From positions 1 to 29,233 of the forward strand of contig JAPLAJ010000105.1 of NCBI GenBank assembly GCA_026393335.1: a stretch of 29,233 bases of DNA, in the 5' to 3' direction. Source of the stretch: Rhodoluna sp. (lineage in GTDB: Bacteria; Actinomycetota; Actinomycetes; Actinomycetales; Microbacteriaceae). Both the position numbers and the translations under genes were made by a program. Under the pieces are notes generated by a model. It made no database searches. It saw only the letters and a program-made list of their open reading frames with translations, and was not told where the DNA came from. This document shows, one piece after another, positions 9,063-16,865 of this stretch (its first letter is position 1; every line of letters starts with the position of its first letter).

Positions 9063-9091
9063 TTTATCGTTTCGCACAAAACTTGTTTCAA
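9063..9091 (-). promoter_or_regulatory. sigma-70-type promoter of the GH16 gene
   Basis: On the minus strand, -35 TTGAAA (9086-9091), a 17-bp spacer, and -10 GATAAA (9063-9068). Predicted start near 9056, leaving a leader of about 12 nt that contains GGAGG (9049-9053) before TTG 9043. This rules out the upstream TTG at 9091 as the translation start. The same -10 (GATAAA) and 17-bp spacing are found before tRNA-Pro. Confidence 0.65.
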
Positions 9092-9100
9092 GGCTACCAG

Positions 9101-9120
9101 ACCCGCTTTTATAAGCGGGT
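9101..9120 (-). terminator. hairpin downstream of clpP2, weak terminator candidate
   Basis: A perfect 8-bp stem, ACCCGCTT/AAGCGGGT, with a TTAT loop. It lies 40-60 nt past the clpP2 stop and upstream of the GH16 promoter. No T-run follows on either strand, so it may act as a transcript-stabilising 3' structure or a factor-dependent stop rather than an intrinsic terminator. Confidence 0.45.
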
Positions 9121-9159
9121 AGCACTAGTAACTTTCAGTAACCTCCCAGAATGAAGGAT

Positions 9160-9780
9160 CTAGGACTTTCTAGAGGTAAGTACCTGATCGATTAAGCCAT
9201 ACTCGAGTGCCTGAGCAGCTGTAAGAATCTTGTCGCGCTCAATGTCCTTGCTAACTTCTTCCACAGTCTTCTTTGAGTGCTTAGCGATGGTCTCTTCAAG
9301 CCAGACACGCATTCTCATGATCTCAGCTGCCTGAATCTCGATATCTGATGCCTGTCCACGTCCAGCGCCACCAGATGCTGGCTGGTGAATCAAAATGGTT
9401 GAGTTAGGAAGAGCCAAACGCTTACCAGGAGCACCACCGGCTAGCAGCACAGCCGCAGCAGAGGCTGCCTGACCCAAACAAACAGTTTGAATCTGAGGCT
9501 TGATGTATTGCATGGTGTCATAGATAGCAGTTAGAGCTGTGAAAGATCCACCAGGTGAGTTGATATACATTGTGATATCTCTATCTGGATCTTGGCTTTC
9601 AAGAACTAGCAGCTGAGCCATGATGTCATCAGCGCTAACATCATCAACCTGAGCACCTAGGAAGATGATTCGATCTTCAAATAGCTTTGTGTATGGGTCT
9701 AGGTAACGAGAACCGTAAGGAGTTCTTTCTTCAAAGGAAGGAAGAATGTAACGAGCTTCTGGCATGTTGTCTCTATTCAT
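9160..9780 (-). CDS. clpP2: ATP-dependent Clp protease proteolytic subunit ClpP2
   Basis: Serine peptidase that forms a mixed double-ring chamber with ClpP1, driven by ClpX or ClpC. 206 aa. Catalytic triad Ser107 (in CLGQAASAAAVLL), His132 (LIHQPASGG) and Asp183 (ERDKIL). The N-terminal extension ARYILPSFEERTPYG is characteristic of the actinobacterial second ClpP, and the sequence closely matches mycobacterial ClpP2. Its start is 11 nt from the clpP1 stop, with AAGGAAGAG upstream, so the two are co-transcribed and made together. Unlike many relatives, clpX does not follow directly; a secreted-protein pair intervenes. Confidence 0.96.
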   Translation of the reverse strand: MNRDNMPEARYILPSFEERTPYGSRYLDPYTKLFEDRIIFLGAQVDDVSADDIMAQLLVLESQDPDRDITMYINSPGGSFTALTAIYDTMQYIKPQIQTVCLGQAASAAAVLLAGGAPGKRLALPNSTILIHQPASGGAGRGQASDIEIQAAEIMRMRVWLEETIAKHSKKTVEEVSKDIERDKILTAAQALEYGLIDQVLTSRKS

Positions 9781-9791
9781 TGATCTCTTCC

Positions 9792-10370
9792 TTACTTCTT
9801 GCCAACGCCGGTTGAAACTGACGCAAATTCTTGAATGTGATCAACAAAGCCATACTCCAAAGCTTCTTGAGCTGTGAACCAACGGTCACGGTCACCATCT
9901 GCCATTACCTGGTCAACAGTTTTACCTGTCTGCTTTGCGGTGATAGCGGCAAGCTTTTTCTTCATGTCGTTGATTAGGAATGCTTGAGTCTGAATGTCTG
10001 CTGCTGTTCCACCAAAACCACCGCTTGGTTGGTGAAGTAGAACACGAGTGTTCGGAGTAATAAATCTCTTGCCCTTAGCACCTGAAGTTAGAAGGAACTG
10101 ACCCATTGATGCACACATACCGATACCGACTGTTACAACATCGTTTGGTACGTACTGCATGGTGTCATAGATTGCCATACCAGCTGTGATAGATCCACCT
10201 GGAGAGTTGATGTATAGGAAGATGTCCTTGGTTGAATCTTCAGCTGCAAGCAGAAGCATCTTGGCGCAGATCTCATTTGCATTGTCATCGCGAACATCGT
10301 CGCCTAACCAAATGATTCGATCCTTAAGCAGTCTTTCAAAGACATTGCTCTGCGGTGTGTGTTCAGCCAT
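9792..10370 (-). CDS. clpP1: ATP-dependent Clp protease proteolytic subunit ClpP1
   Basis: First subunit of the ClpP1P2 protease core, 192 aa. Catalytic Ser88 in GMCASMGQF, His113 in LLHQPSGG, Asp162 in DRDRWF; the oxyanion-loop region INSPGGSI is intact. The ATG at 10370 has AGAGGAG six bases upstream. It is the first gene of the clpP1-clpP2 unit, separated by 98 nt from tig. That spacer holds a GTTCGCC-containing site resembling the operator of ClgR, the activator of clp genes in other actinobacteria (inference), and no clear -35/-10 pair that I can defend. Confidence 0.96.
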   Translation of the reverse strand: MAEHTPQSNVFERLLKDRIIWLGDDVRDDNANEICAKMLLLAAEDSTKDIFLYINSPGGSITAGMAIYDTMQYVPNDVVTVGIGMCASMGQFLLTSGAKGKRFITPNTRVLLHQPSGGFGGTAADIQTQAFLINDMKKKLAAITAKQTGKTVDQVMADGDRDRWFTAQEALEYGFVDHIQEFASVSTGVGKK

Positions 10371-10439
10371 TTAGTGCTCCTCTTATCTGTATCTTTTGCA
10401 TAATCAAGATAACCGAGGAAAGACCAAAAACATTCTCAT

Positions 10440-10453
10440 GTTCGCCACAGGCA
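10440..10453 (-). promoter_or_regulatory. possible ClgR-like operator upstream of clpP1
   Basis: GTTCGCCACAGGCA lies 70-84 bp before the clpP1 start. ClgR sites reported in Streptomyces and Corynebacterium have a GTTCGCY half-site and a GCG partner; here the first half matches fully and the second reads GCA. The imperfect second half and single occurrence keep this tentative. No ClgR gene is in the window. Confidence 0.3.
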
Positions 10454-10468
10454 ATAATTCCCTAGGGA

Positions 10469-11788
10469 TTAGTCGTGGTCGTGACCTTCATGGTTTTCAG
10501 GAGTAAAGCCGTCATCAGTCTTAGTGAACTCGGCTAAATCGACACTCTTACCTGAGCTGTCTGATACCTTGGCGGCCTCTAGAACAACAGATAGCGCCTT
10601 ACGTCTAGCTACCTCTGCCACGAATGAAGGGATCTGGCCCTGCTCGTCAACGGTCTTCACAAACTCGTTTGGATCCATGCCGTAAGACTGGCTAGCCTGC
10701 ATTAGATACTGCAAAAGCTCGTTCTCGTTGACTCTAACTTCTTCCTTTTCAGCAATTGCGTCAAGGAGCATCTGGACCTGGAAAGACTTGGTTGATTCAA
10801 TGATCACTTCTGCACGGTGAGCATCATCTGCCTGACGACCTTCGCCTTCTAGGTGACGCTCAACATCTGCCTTGATTAGCTCATCAGAGACAGGAACATC
10901 AACAAGCTTTAGTAGTTCTTCAGTTAGAAGCTCTCTTGCCTGAAGGCCCTGAGTGTAAGACTTTGACTTCTTGATCTGGTCTTCAATAGAGTCCTTTAGT
11001 TCTTTGACTGTATCGAATTCGCTAGCCATCTGAGCCCAGGCATCATCAAGTGCTGGAAGTTCGCGTTCTTTAACCGCATTTAGTGTCACTGTGATTTCAG
11101 CTTCTTGGCCAGCCTTATCGCCACCTACCAGCTTGCTCTTGAAAGTAGTGGTCTCACCAGCAGTCAAGGTATCAAGTGCATCATCAATTCCATCTAGAAG
11201 TGAATCGCTACCGATTTCGTAAGAGATGTTCTGAGCCTGGTCAATCTGCTTGCCATCAACACTTGCTACTAGATCAATAGAAGTGAAGTCACCCTTTTTA
11301 GCCGGACGGTCAACTGTGGTTAGAGTTCCAAAGCGTGAACGCAGACGATCCATTTCAGCATCAACTTCCATTTCACCAACCTTGATTACATCAACGGTTA
11401 CTTTCAATCCCTTGTATTCAGGAAGCTTGATTTCTGGACGAACCTCAACTTCAATTTCAACAACTAGATTGCCAGCGAAAGTCTTGTCATCTGGTGCCTG
11501 CTTCACATCAGCTGAAGGCTGACCTAGTGGGCGTAGCTTCTCAGATGAAATTGCCTCACGATAGATACTGTCAAGGCCATCGTTAATCGCGTGAGCCAAG
11601 ATAGCTGGACGGCCAACTCTCTGATCAAGGATTGCAGCAGGGATCTTGCCCTTACGGAAACCAGGAATGTTTACTGTCTCAGCGATGTGCTCGTATGCGT
11701 GATCAAGGCTTGGCTTGAACTCTTCAGGAGTTACCTCAATGTTTAGTTTGACTCGAGTTGGGGTTAGACGTTCAACAGTGGTTTTCAC
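10469..11788 (-). CDS. tig: trigger factor, ribosome-associated chaperone with PPIase domain
   Basis: Binds nascent chains at the ribosome exit tunnel and assists early folding. The N-terminal ribosome-binding domain shows the signature NIPGFRKGKIPAAI; a central FKBP-type PPIase domain runs from about 150 to 245; the C-terminal substrate cradle follows, ending in an acidic tail with NHEGHDHD. I place the start at GTG 11788, giving VKTTVERLTPTRVKL, which matches the usual trigger factor N-terminus. GGAG lies six bases before this GTG. The longer reading begins at ATG 11800 and would bury that ribosome binding site in coding sequence. Length 439 aa is normal. Located upstream of clpP1P2, as in mycobacteria and other bacteria. 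Confidence 0.95.
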   Translation of the reverse strand: MKTTVERLTPTRVKLNIEVTPEEFKPSLDHAYEHIAETVNIPGFRKGKIPAAILDQRVGRPAILAHAINDGLDSIYREAISSEKLRPLGQPSADVKQAPDDKTFAGNLVVEIEVEVRPEIKLPEYKGLKVTVDVIKVGEMEVDAEMDRLRSRFGTLTTVDRPAKKGDFTSIDLVASVDGKQIDQAQNISYEIGSDSLLDGIDDALDTLTAGETTTFKSKLVGGDKAGQEAEITVTLNAVKERELPALDDAWAQMASEFDTVKELKDSIEDQIKKSKSYTQGLQARELLTEELLKLVDVPVSDELIKADVERHLEGEGRQADDAHRAEVIIESTKSFQVQMLLDAIAEKEEVRVNENELLQYLMQASQSYGMDPNEFVKTVDEQGQIPSFVAEVARRKALSVVLEAAKVSDSSGKSVDLAEFTKTDDGFTPENHEGHDHD

Positions 11789-11811
11789 AAGTGGCTCCAT
11801 TAGACGTGGTC

Positions 11812-11841
11812 AAACTAAAAAGCCGACCTATTTTTATACAA
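11812..11841 (-). promoter_or_regulatory. candidate tig promoter
   Basis: Minus strand -35 TTGTAT (11836-11841), 18-bp spacer, -10 TAGTTT (11812-11817). The predicted start near 11805 gives a leader of about 16 nt holding GGAG before GTG 11788, in agreement with the chosen start. It overlaps the proposed tRNA-Pro terminator. Confidence 0.4.
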
Positions 11842-11851
11842 AAGTGGTCGG
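11817..11851 (-). terminator. terminator hairpin abutting tRNA-Pro
   Basis: On the minus strand, CCGACC (11851-11846) pairs with GGTCGG (11828-11823), enclosing an AT-rich loop that can pair further (CTTTT with AAAAAT), followed by CTTTTT (11822-11817). The upstream arm uses the last acceptor bases and the start of the CCA tail of tRNA-Pro, so terminator and tRNA folds share sequence. Confidence 0.5.
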
Positions 11852-11920
11852 GGTGACAGGACTCGAACCTGCGATATCCTGCTCCCAAAGCAGGCGCGCT
11901 AGCCACTACGCTACACCCCG
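11845..11920 (-). tRNA. tRNA-Pro (anticodon TGG)
   Basis: Complete cloverleaf on the minus strand: acceptor CGGGGTG/CACCCCG, D arm GCGT...GCGC, anticodon stem CCTGC/GCAGG with loop TTTGGGA, so the anticodon is TGG and position 37 is G as usual for tRNA-Pro. The T arm contains GGTTCGAGTCC. C1-G72 and discriminator A73 are proline identity features. The CCA end (11847-11845) is genome-encoded. Reads CCA and, with modification, other proline codons. Confidence 0.97.
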
Positions 11921-11926
11921 GTGGTT

Positions 11927-11955
11927 TTTATCCTGAATTTCTCAAAACAAAACAA
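11927..11955 (-). promoter_or_regulatory. tRNA-Pro promoter
   Basis: Minus strand -35 TTGTTT (11950-11955), 17-bp spacer, -10 GATAAA (11927-11932). Six bases separate the -10 from the first tRNA nucleotide, so the primary transcript would begin at or very near the mature 5' end. Confidence 0.6.
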
Positions 11956-12007
11956 CCTCCGTAATACTAACCCATAGAATGTATGAGAGCAGAATAAATC
12001 AACAAAT

Positions 12008-12081
12008 GCGGGTGTAGCTCAATGGTAGAGCCTCAGTTTTCCAAACTGATGGCGCGGGTTCGATTCCCGTCACCCGCTCCA
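12008..12081 (+). tRNA. tRNA-Gly (anticodon TCC)
   Basis: Complete cloverleaf on the plus strand: acceptor GCGGGTG/CACCCGC, D arm GCTC...GAGC, anticodon stem TCAGT/ACTGA with loop TTTCCAA giving anticodon TCC, T arm with GGTTCGATTCC, and an encoded CCA at 12079-12081. It is divergent from tRNA-Pro, 87 nt away. A TAGAAT (11975-11980) is a possible -10, without a clear -35. Confidence 0.97.
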
Positions 12082-12087
12082 AAAGCC

Positions 12088-12879
12088 CTAAAACTGGCAG
12101 CCTGGACACCAATAAAGCTTCCTAGTTGCCATTAGTTCTATTGCCACCAATCCCCCACAGCGCAGGCATATCTGCCCCTCACGCTTATAGACATAGTTCC
12201 GATCAGCCTTCTTCGTTCTCTTTCTTAGCCGTTCTTCGCGGGTTGTCATAAAACCTGTGGACACGCCTACCTTCATGAGTTTGACTGAGTCCACCCAAAG
12301 TTCAGTTATCTGTTCGAGCGTTAGCGACTTACCTAACGCGTGTGGACTTATCTGTGCTCTGAAGAGAACCTCAGCTCGATAGACATTCCCGATACCACTT
12401 ACTACCTCCTGGTTCATCAGAAGTATTCCAATTGGGCTTAAAGAGTTCTGAACTCTTTCAATGAATCGTTGTTTTTGTAAACCCCGAGGATCTGAATTAG
12501 TTGGGTCGGGACCTAATCTGTTTTCAATTGCTTTCACAGCTTTTTTATCGATGACCTCACAAATAGTTGGTCCACGAAGATCGGCTAAAAACTCTTGAGT
12601 ATAAAAACGTGCACGAACCTGACCGTAAAGTTCTTTCTCTAAACCTTCAACAAATCGCCACTTGCCATAAATACCTAGATGAACTCGACAGGTTAAACCG
12701 TTATCGAATTTTAGAAAGAGTTGCTTGCCTATTGCTTTAGCGCTAACGAACACTTGCCCATCAATGAGTTTTGCCTCAGATGAAAAACGACCCTGTGGCG
12801 AATCAACTCGAATAACTTGGCCTTTGAATCTCTTATTGAAATCGTTGGCTGTTCTTTGAACGGAGTGACCCTCAGGCAT
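12088..12879 (-). CDS. nei: Fpg/Nei family DNA glycosylase (endonuclease VIII-like)
   Basis: Bifunctional glycosylase/AP lyase that removes oxidised bases in base-excision repair. It starts MPEGH: after Met removal, Pro2 is the Schiff-base nucleophile and Glu3 the catalytic acid, both required by the family. The H2TH region has NQEVVSGIGNVYRAEVLF with the family lysine-free actinobacterial variant of the turn, and the C-terminal zinc finger is CLRC-x-CPGC, ending the protein at residue 263. PEGH rather than PELPE favours the Nei/Nei1 subfamily over Fpg. It follows rpiB by 16 nt, probably as one operon; the same adjacency exists in M. tuberculosis. Exact lesion preference cannot be read from sequence. 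Confidence 0.93.
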   Translation of the reverse strand: MPEGHSVQRTANDFNKRFKGQVIRVDSPQGRFSSEAKLIDGQVFVSAKAIGKQLFLKFDNGLTCRVHLGIYGKWRFVEGLEKELYGQVRARFYTQEFLADLRGPTICEVIDKKAVKAIENRLGPDPTNSDPRGLQKQRFIERVQNSLSPIGILLMNQEVVSGIGNVYRAEVLFRAQISPHALGKSLTLEQITELWVDSVKLMKVGVSTGFMTTREERLRKRTKKADRNYVYKREGQICLRCGGLVAIELMATRKLYWCPGCQF

Positions 12880-12895
12880 TTACGACTTCAAGTCC

Positions 12896-13366
12896 TTAAA
12901 GAATTTCAGAGGTTTGTTCGTATGTTGCGATCTTGCCAATTCTTCTGATGTGCCTCTCGTCCTGAGAGAAAGGCTCATTAATGAAAGCCTTTATTAGTTC
13001 AAGGACTTCAGCCTGAGAATGTTGTCTTGCCCCAACAGCGACCACATTGGCATCATTGTGCTGGCGAGCCAACTTGGCTGTATCTAGATTCCAAACTAGA
13101 GCTGCCCTAATCCCCTGGACCTTGTTGGCTGCAATCTGCTCACCGTTACCAGATCCACCCAAGACAATGCCCAGAGCTTCAATGCCAGCATCCTCATCTG
13201 CCCTGACTGCCAAGGCAGCGGTAATACAGAAACTTGGGTAGTCATCAAGCGGGTCATACTCTTGAGGCCCATGGTCAAAGACCTCTAGCCCTGAGGCCCT
13301 AAGTTCCTCAATAAGGAAGTGGCTTAGCTCTAAACCGGCGTGATCTGTGGCTATGTGTATACGCAT
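12896..13366 (-). CDS. rpiB: ribose-5-phosphate isomerase B
   Basis: Interconverts ribose 5-phosphate and ribulose 5-phosphate in the pentose phosphate pathway. 156 aa, RpiB/LacAB fold: N-terminal IATDHAGLELS, then GSGNGEQIAANKVQGIRAA, and NDANVVAVGAR. The residue after GSGNG is Glu (about 76) instead of the Cys of the E. coli enzyme, the known mycobacterial/actinobacterial catalytic variant. It is the first gene of an rpiB-nei unit and is divergent from pepN, with an overlapping promoter region. ATG start; AGAAGG upstream may serve as a weak ribosome binding site. Confidence 0.95.
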   Translation of the reverse strand: MRIHIATDHAGLELSHFLIEELRASGLEVFDHGPQEYDPLDDYPSFCITAALAVRADEDAGIEALGIVLGGSGNGEQIAANKVQGIRAALVWNLDTAKLARQHNDANVVAVGARQHSQAEVLELIKAFINEPFSQDERHIRRIGKIATYEQTSEIL

Positions 13367-13399
13367 CTTCTAAAAACCTTCTAGCAGTGTTGTTGGTCA

Positions 13400-13409
13400 A
13401 TACTAGGCT
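13400..13409. promoter_or_regulatory. overlapping back-to-back -10 elements of rpiB and pepN
   Basis: TAGGCT on plus (13404-13409) faces pepN; TAGTAT on minus (13405-13400) faces rpiB. They share the TA at 13404-13405. The pepN leader would be about 30 nt and carries AAAGGAG before ATG 13446; the rpiB leader would be about 27 nt. Same geometry as at 18061 and 21918. Confidence 0.45.
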
Positions 13410-13445
13410 AGTTGCTGTTGACAAAAACCCGACAAAGGAGTTGTA

Positions 13446-15992
13446 ATGCCTGCTGAAAACCTGACCCGAATTGAAGCCGCCGAGCGTGCCGAACTTTTGG
13501 AAGTGTCTTCATACACCGTTGAACTAGACCTAATGAAAGGCGAGGAAGTCTTTGGTGTTACCACCACGGTCAAATTCACAAGCAACCTAATTGGTGCCTC
13601 CACCTTCATTGATGCCATCACCAAGAAGGTTCACCGAGTCACTCTAAACGGCAAAGACTTGGATGTATCGGTAGCTGACGGCGTTCGTATTCAACTGGAT
13701 AACTTAGAAGCAGATAACGAACTTGTAGTTGTCAGCGACAACCCATACATGCACACCGGTGAAGGTCTGCACAGATTCGTTGACCCAGTTGACAATGAGG
13801 TTTACCTCTACACCCAGTTTGAAGTTCCTGACTCAAGAAGAATGTTTGCAGTATTTGAACAGCCTGATCTAAAGGCAACCTTCCAGTTCACTGTGACAGG
13901 ACCTAGCAACTGGAAGATGATTTCTAACTCCCCTACCCCAACACCGGTTGAAAGAGGAGACGGAACATCCGTTTGGGTATTTGCGCCAACTTCAAGAATC
14001 TCCTCATACATCACAGCACTTATCGCAGGTCCATACTCAGAGTGGCGCGATGAGCTAGTTAGCAGCGACGGCAGAACAATTCCACTTGGTGTTTACGGTC
14101 GTTCTTCTCTAGCTCAATACATTGATGCTGATTATCTTTTTGAAAAGACTAAAGAAGGTTTTACTTTCTTCGAAGAGCAGTTCAACTACCCTTACCCGTT
14201 CGAAAAGTATGACCAACTGTTTGTTCCAGACTTCAACGCAGGTGCGATGGAAAATGCAGGAGCTGTAACCATCACTGAAAGCTATGTTTTCCGTGGAGCA
14301 GTCAACGGATACATTAAGGAACGCAGAGTCATTACTGTTCTGCACGAACTAGCGCACATGTGGTTTGGGGATCTTGTAACAATGCGTTGGTGGAATGACC
14401 TATGGCTAAACGAGTCTTTCGCTGAATACGCGTCATACCTTGCAACAGCAGAAGCTACCGAATACAAAGAAGCTTGGACCACCTTCACATCCCACGAGAA
14501 GTCTTGGGCTTACCGTGAAGACCAGATGCCTTCAACTCACCCAGTGGTAGCAAACATCAGAGACCTTGAAGATGTTCAGGTTAACTTCGATGCAATTACC
14601 TATGCCAAGGGTGGATCTGTACTTAGACAACTTGTTGCCTGGGTAGGTCAAGAGAACTTCATGAAGGGTCTTGCCTCTTACTTCAAGAAGCACGCCTTTG
14701 GAAACGCAGAACTAGTTGATCTACTAACCGAACTAGAACTAACTTCAGGTCGTGAACTTCGTGACTGGTCAAAGCTATGGCTTGAAACTTCTGGAGTGAA
14801 CACTCTTCGTGCAGAACTGGATGAAGATGCTGATGGCAACATCACATCCTTCGCAATTGCCCAGTCTCACCACGTTGACTACCCAACTCTTAGACCTCAC
14901 CGTCTAGGCATTGGTTACTACAACCTGGTTGATGGCAAGGTTATCCGTACCCACCGTGTGGAAATCGATATCGATGGAGCTAAGACTGAAGTTCCTGAAC
15001 TAGTTGGAACCAAGCGTCCTGACTTGATCCTTCTAAACGATGGCGATCTGGCTTATGCCAAGCTACGCCTTGATGACAAGTCATGGCAGACAACTCTGCA
15101 TCACCTAGCAGATTTCTCTGACTCACAGGCTAGAGCACTTCTTTGGGGTGCAGCTTGGGATTCAACTCGTGATGCAGAAGCAGATCCGAAGGACTTCATT
15201 CACCTAGTTCTAAAGAACATCGCAACCGAATCAAATGCAACTGCGATGATGACTCTTTTGAACCAGATGGTAACTGTTGCAACCATGTATCTAAAGCCAG
15301 AGAACCGAGCTGAGTACAAAACCAAGATTGGCGATGCATTCATCGAAATGGCTAGAAAAGCAGACGCTGGCTCTGAAGCTCAACTTCAGTTCCTGAAGTT
15401 CTTCCCACGTTTCGCTTCAACACAGGAACATGCAACAGCACTTCGTGGCTTACTACAAGGAACTGAAAAACTTCAAGGCAGAGAAATCGACACTGACTTG
15501 AAGTGGGATCTACTGACAGGGCTCGTTACCCTTGGTGCTGCTGATGAAGCAGAGATCGATGCCATGTTGGCAACCGATAACACCGCTAACGGTCAGAAAG
15601 CAGCAGCATTGGCTAAGGCTGCTATTCCAACAGTTGAATCAAAGGCTAAGACCTGGACAACAGCAGTGGACACTGACCAATGGTCAAACACCATCCTGCA
15701 GTATTCAACGATTGGCTTCACAAGAGGTGCAACTGCTGAACTACTTGCTCCTTACGTTGACAAGTACTTTGCCGATGTATTGAAGATGTGGAACACCAAG
15801 ACTTTCAAGATGGCTGAATACGCCATTGTGAACTTGTATCCAATCTCTCTTGCTACCTCTGACCTAGCTGAAAAGACTAGAAAGTTCTTGGATACTCCTG
15901 AGGTAACTGCAATTCCAGCGCTAAGAAGATTGTTGGTTGAAAACCTTGACCCAATCGACAGAGCACTAAAAGTTCAAGCTCAAGACAGATAG
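13446..15992 (+). CDS. pepN: aminopeptidase N (M1 family zinc metallopeptidase)
   Basis: Cytoplasmic aminopeptidase that trims N-terminal residues from peptides, a plausible final step after Clp proteolysis. GAMEN exopeptidase motif at residues 266-270, zinc site HELAH at 300-304 with third ligand Glu323 (WLNESFAEY), and the catalytic Tyr region further on (DAITYAKGGSVL). A beta-rich N-domain precedes the catalytic domain and an all-helical ERAP1-like C-domain follows; 848 aa is typical for actinobacterial PepN. The start ATG has AAAGGAG five bases upstream. mscS begins 15 nt after the stop, so pepN, mscS and the globin gene appear to form one transcript. Confidence 0.96.
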   Translation: MPAENLTRIEAAERAELLEVSSYTVELDLMKGEEVFGVTTTVKFTSNLIGASTFIDAITKKVHRVTLNGKDLDVSVADGVRIQLDNLEADNELVVVSDNPYMHTGEGLHRFVDPVDNEVYLYTQFEVPDSRRMFAVFEQPDLKATFQFTVTGPSNWKMISNSPTPTPVERGDGTSVWVFAPTSRISSYITALIAGPYSEWRDELVSSDGRTIPLGVYGRSSLAQYIDADYLFEKTKEGFTFFEEQFNYPYPFEKYDQLFVPDFNAGAMENAGAVTITESYVFRGAVNGYIKERRVITVLHELAHMWFGDLVTMRWWNDLWLNESFAEYASYLATAEATEYKEAWTTFTSHEKSWAYREDQMPSTHPVVANIRDLEDVQVNFDAITYAKGGSVLRQLVAWVGQENFMKGLASYFKKHAFGNAELVDLLTELELTSGRELRDWSKLWLETSGVNTLRAELDEDADGNITSFAIAQSHHVDYPTLRPHRLGIGYYNLVDGKVIRTHRVEIDIDGAKTEVPELVGTKRPDLILLNDGDLAYAKLRLDDKSWQTTLHHLADFSDSQARALLWGAAWDSTRDAEADPKDFIHLVLKNIATESNATAMMTLLNQMVTVATMYLKPENRAEYKTKIGDAFIEMARKADAGSEAQLQFLKFFPRFASTQEHATALRGLLQGTEKLQGREIDTDLKWDLLTGLVTLGAADEAEIDAMLATDNTANGQKAAALAKAAIPTVESKAKTWTTAVDTDQWSNTILQYSTIGFTRGATAELLAPYVDKYFADVLKMWNTKTFKMAEYAIVNLYPISLATSDLAEKTRKFLDTPEVTAIPALRRLLVENLDPIDRALKVQAQDR

Positions 15993-16007
15993 TTCTAGGA
16001 GATAGTA

Positions 16008-16865
16008 ATGCCAGCTTGGTTGATTAGCTTTTACGCTGACTGGGGACCTCTGCTACGCATTGCCCTAAGCATTGTTGCAGCTTTGGTTCTTCGAGCATTG
16101 CTTGCATTTGCTATCCGCCGAGTTGTGAAATCAATCACTAAGAGTGTTCGAAGGATTGATGATCTAGCAAAGCAAGAATCACCTTTAGCTCAGGCACGCT
16201 TGTTGCAAAGAACTGAAACCATTGCATCTGTTTTAGGAAACCTAGCAACCTGGGGTCTAACCTTCACGGTGATTAGCGTTATCTTGTCTGAGGCAGGAGT
16301 GTCCCCTGGGGCCATTGTCGCTGGTGCCGGAATCTTAGGTGCAGGTCTAGGTTTTGGTGCTCAGTCACTGGTTAGAGATCTAATCTCTGGTTTGTTCATC
16401 GTCTTTGAAGATCAATACGGTGTTGGAGACTCAGTTGACCTAGGTCAAGCAGAAGGTGTTGTTGAAAGTGTCGGCCTTCGAGTAACTCAGGTTAGAGATC
16501 TTGAAGGAACACTTTGGTTTGTTCGTAACGGTGAGATCATGCGTGTTGGAAACCAGTCACAAGGTTGGGCCAGAGCAGTTATTGATGTTGCCCTCGAATA
16601 TCAAACGGATGTAGCTCACGCCCAAGAAGTACTAACCAAGGCAGCTAAGAGTATCGATGGCAAAGCATTGGGTGAAGCAGAGATTTGGGGAATCAACGCT
16701 CTATCAGGTGACCAGGTTGTTCTAAGGCTGGTTCAAAAGACCAAGCCTGAAGATAAAGATTCTGTAGCCAGAGCATTGCGTCATGCAGTAAAGGTTGAAT
16801 TCGACAAGGCAAACATCAAGCTGGCTAGTGGCGCTAACGCTATCTATGTCAATGTCAAAAACTAA
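16008..16865 (+). CDS. mscS: MscS-family mechanosensitive ion channel
   Basis: Small membrane channel that opens under membrane tension to release solutes on osmotic downshock. 285 aa with three transmembrane helices: about 8-30, 73-95 and the pore-lining TM3 near 102-122, a Gly/Ala-rich stretch (GAGILGAGLGFGAQSLVRD) typical of MscS. The beta-domain follows with YGVGDSVDLG, then VRNGE and a C-terminal alpha/beta region. AGGAG lies before the ATG. The stop overlaps the globin ATG by 1 bp (TAATG), so the two are translationally coupled. Confidence 0.92.
   Translation: MPAWLISFYADWGPLLRIALSIVAALVLRALLAFAIRRVVKSITKSVRRIDDLAKQESPLAQARLLQRTETIASVLGNLATWGLTFTVISVILSEAGVSPGAIVAGAGILGAGLGFGAQSLVRDLISGLFIVFEDQYGVGDSVDLGQAEGVVESVGLRVTQVRDLEGTLWFVRNGEIMRVGNQSQGWARAVIDVALEYQTDVAHAQEVLTKAAKSIDGKALGEAEIWGINALSGDQVVLRLVQKTKPEDKDSVARALRHAVKVEFDKANIKLASGANAIYVNVKN

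Noticed and set aside
9041..9091. TTG 9091 as the start of the GH16 protein
   Set aside because: It overlaps the -35 of a good promoter, adds 16 residues ahead of a complete signal peptide, and lacks a ribosome binding site, whereas TTG 9043 has GGAGG.
10459..10468. TCCCTAGGGA palindrome next to the tig stop
   Set aside because: A 10-bp palindrome with no loop or T-run; it is unlikely to terminate transcription and I have no regulator to assign. CCTAGG-type sequence is common here because CTAG is frequent.
11789..11800. ATG 11800 as the trigger factor start
   Set aside because: The extra four residues do not match the family, and the codons contain the GGAG that suits GTG 11788.
11715..11936. 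73-aa reading frame across tRNA-Pro on the plus strand
   Set aside because: It is antisense to tig and tRNA-Pro; the VTGLEPAISCSQSRRASHYAT type peptide is the familiar false translation of a tRNA.
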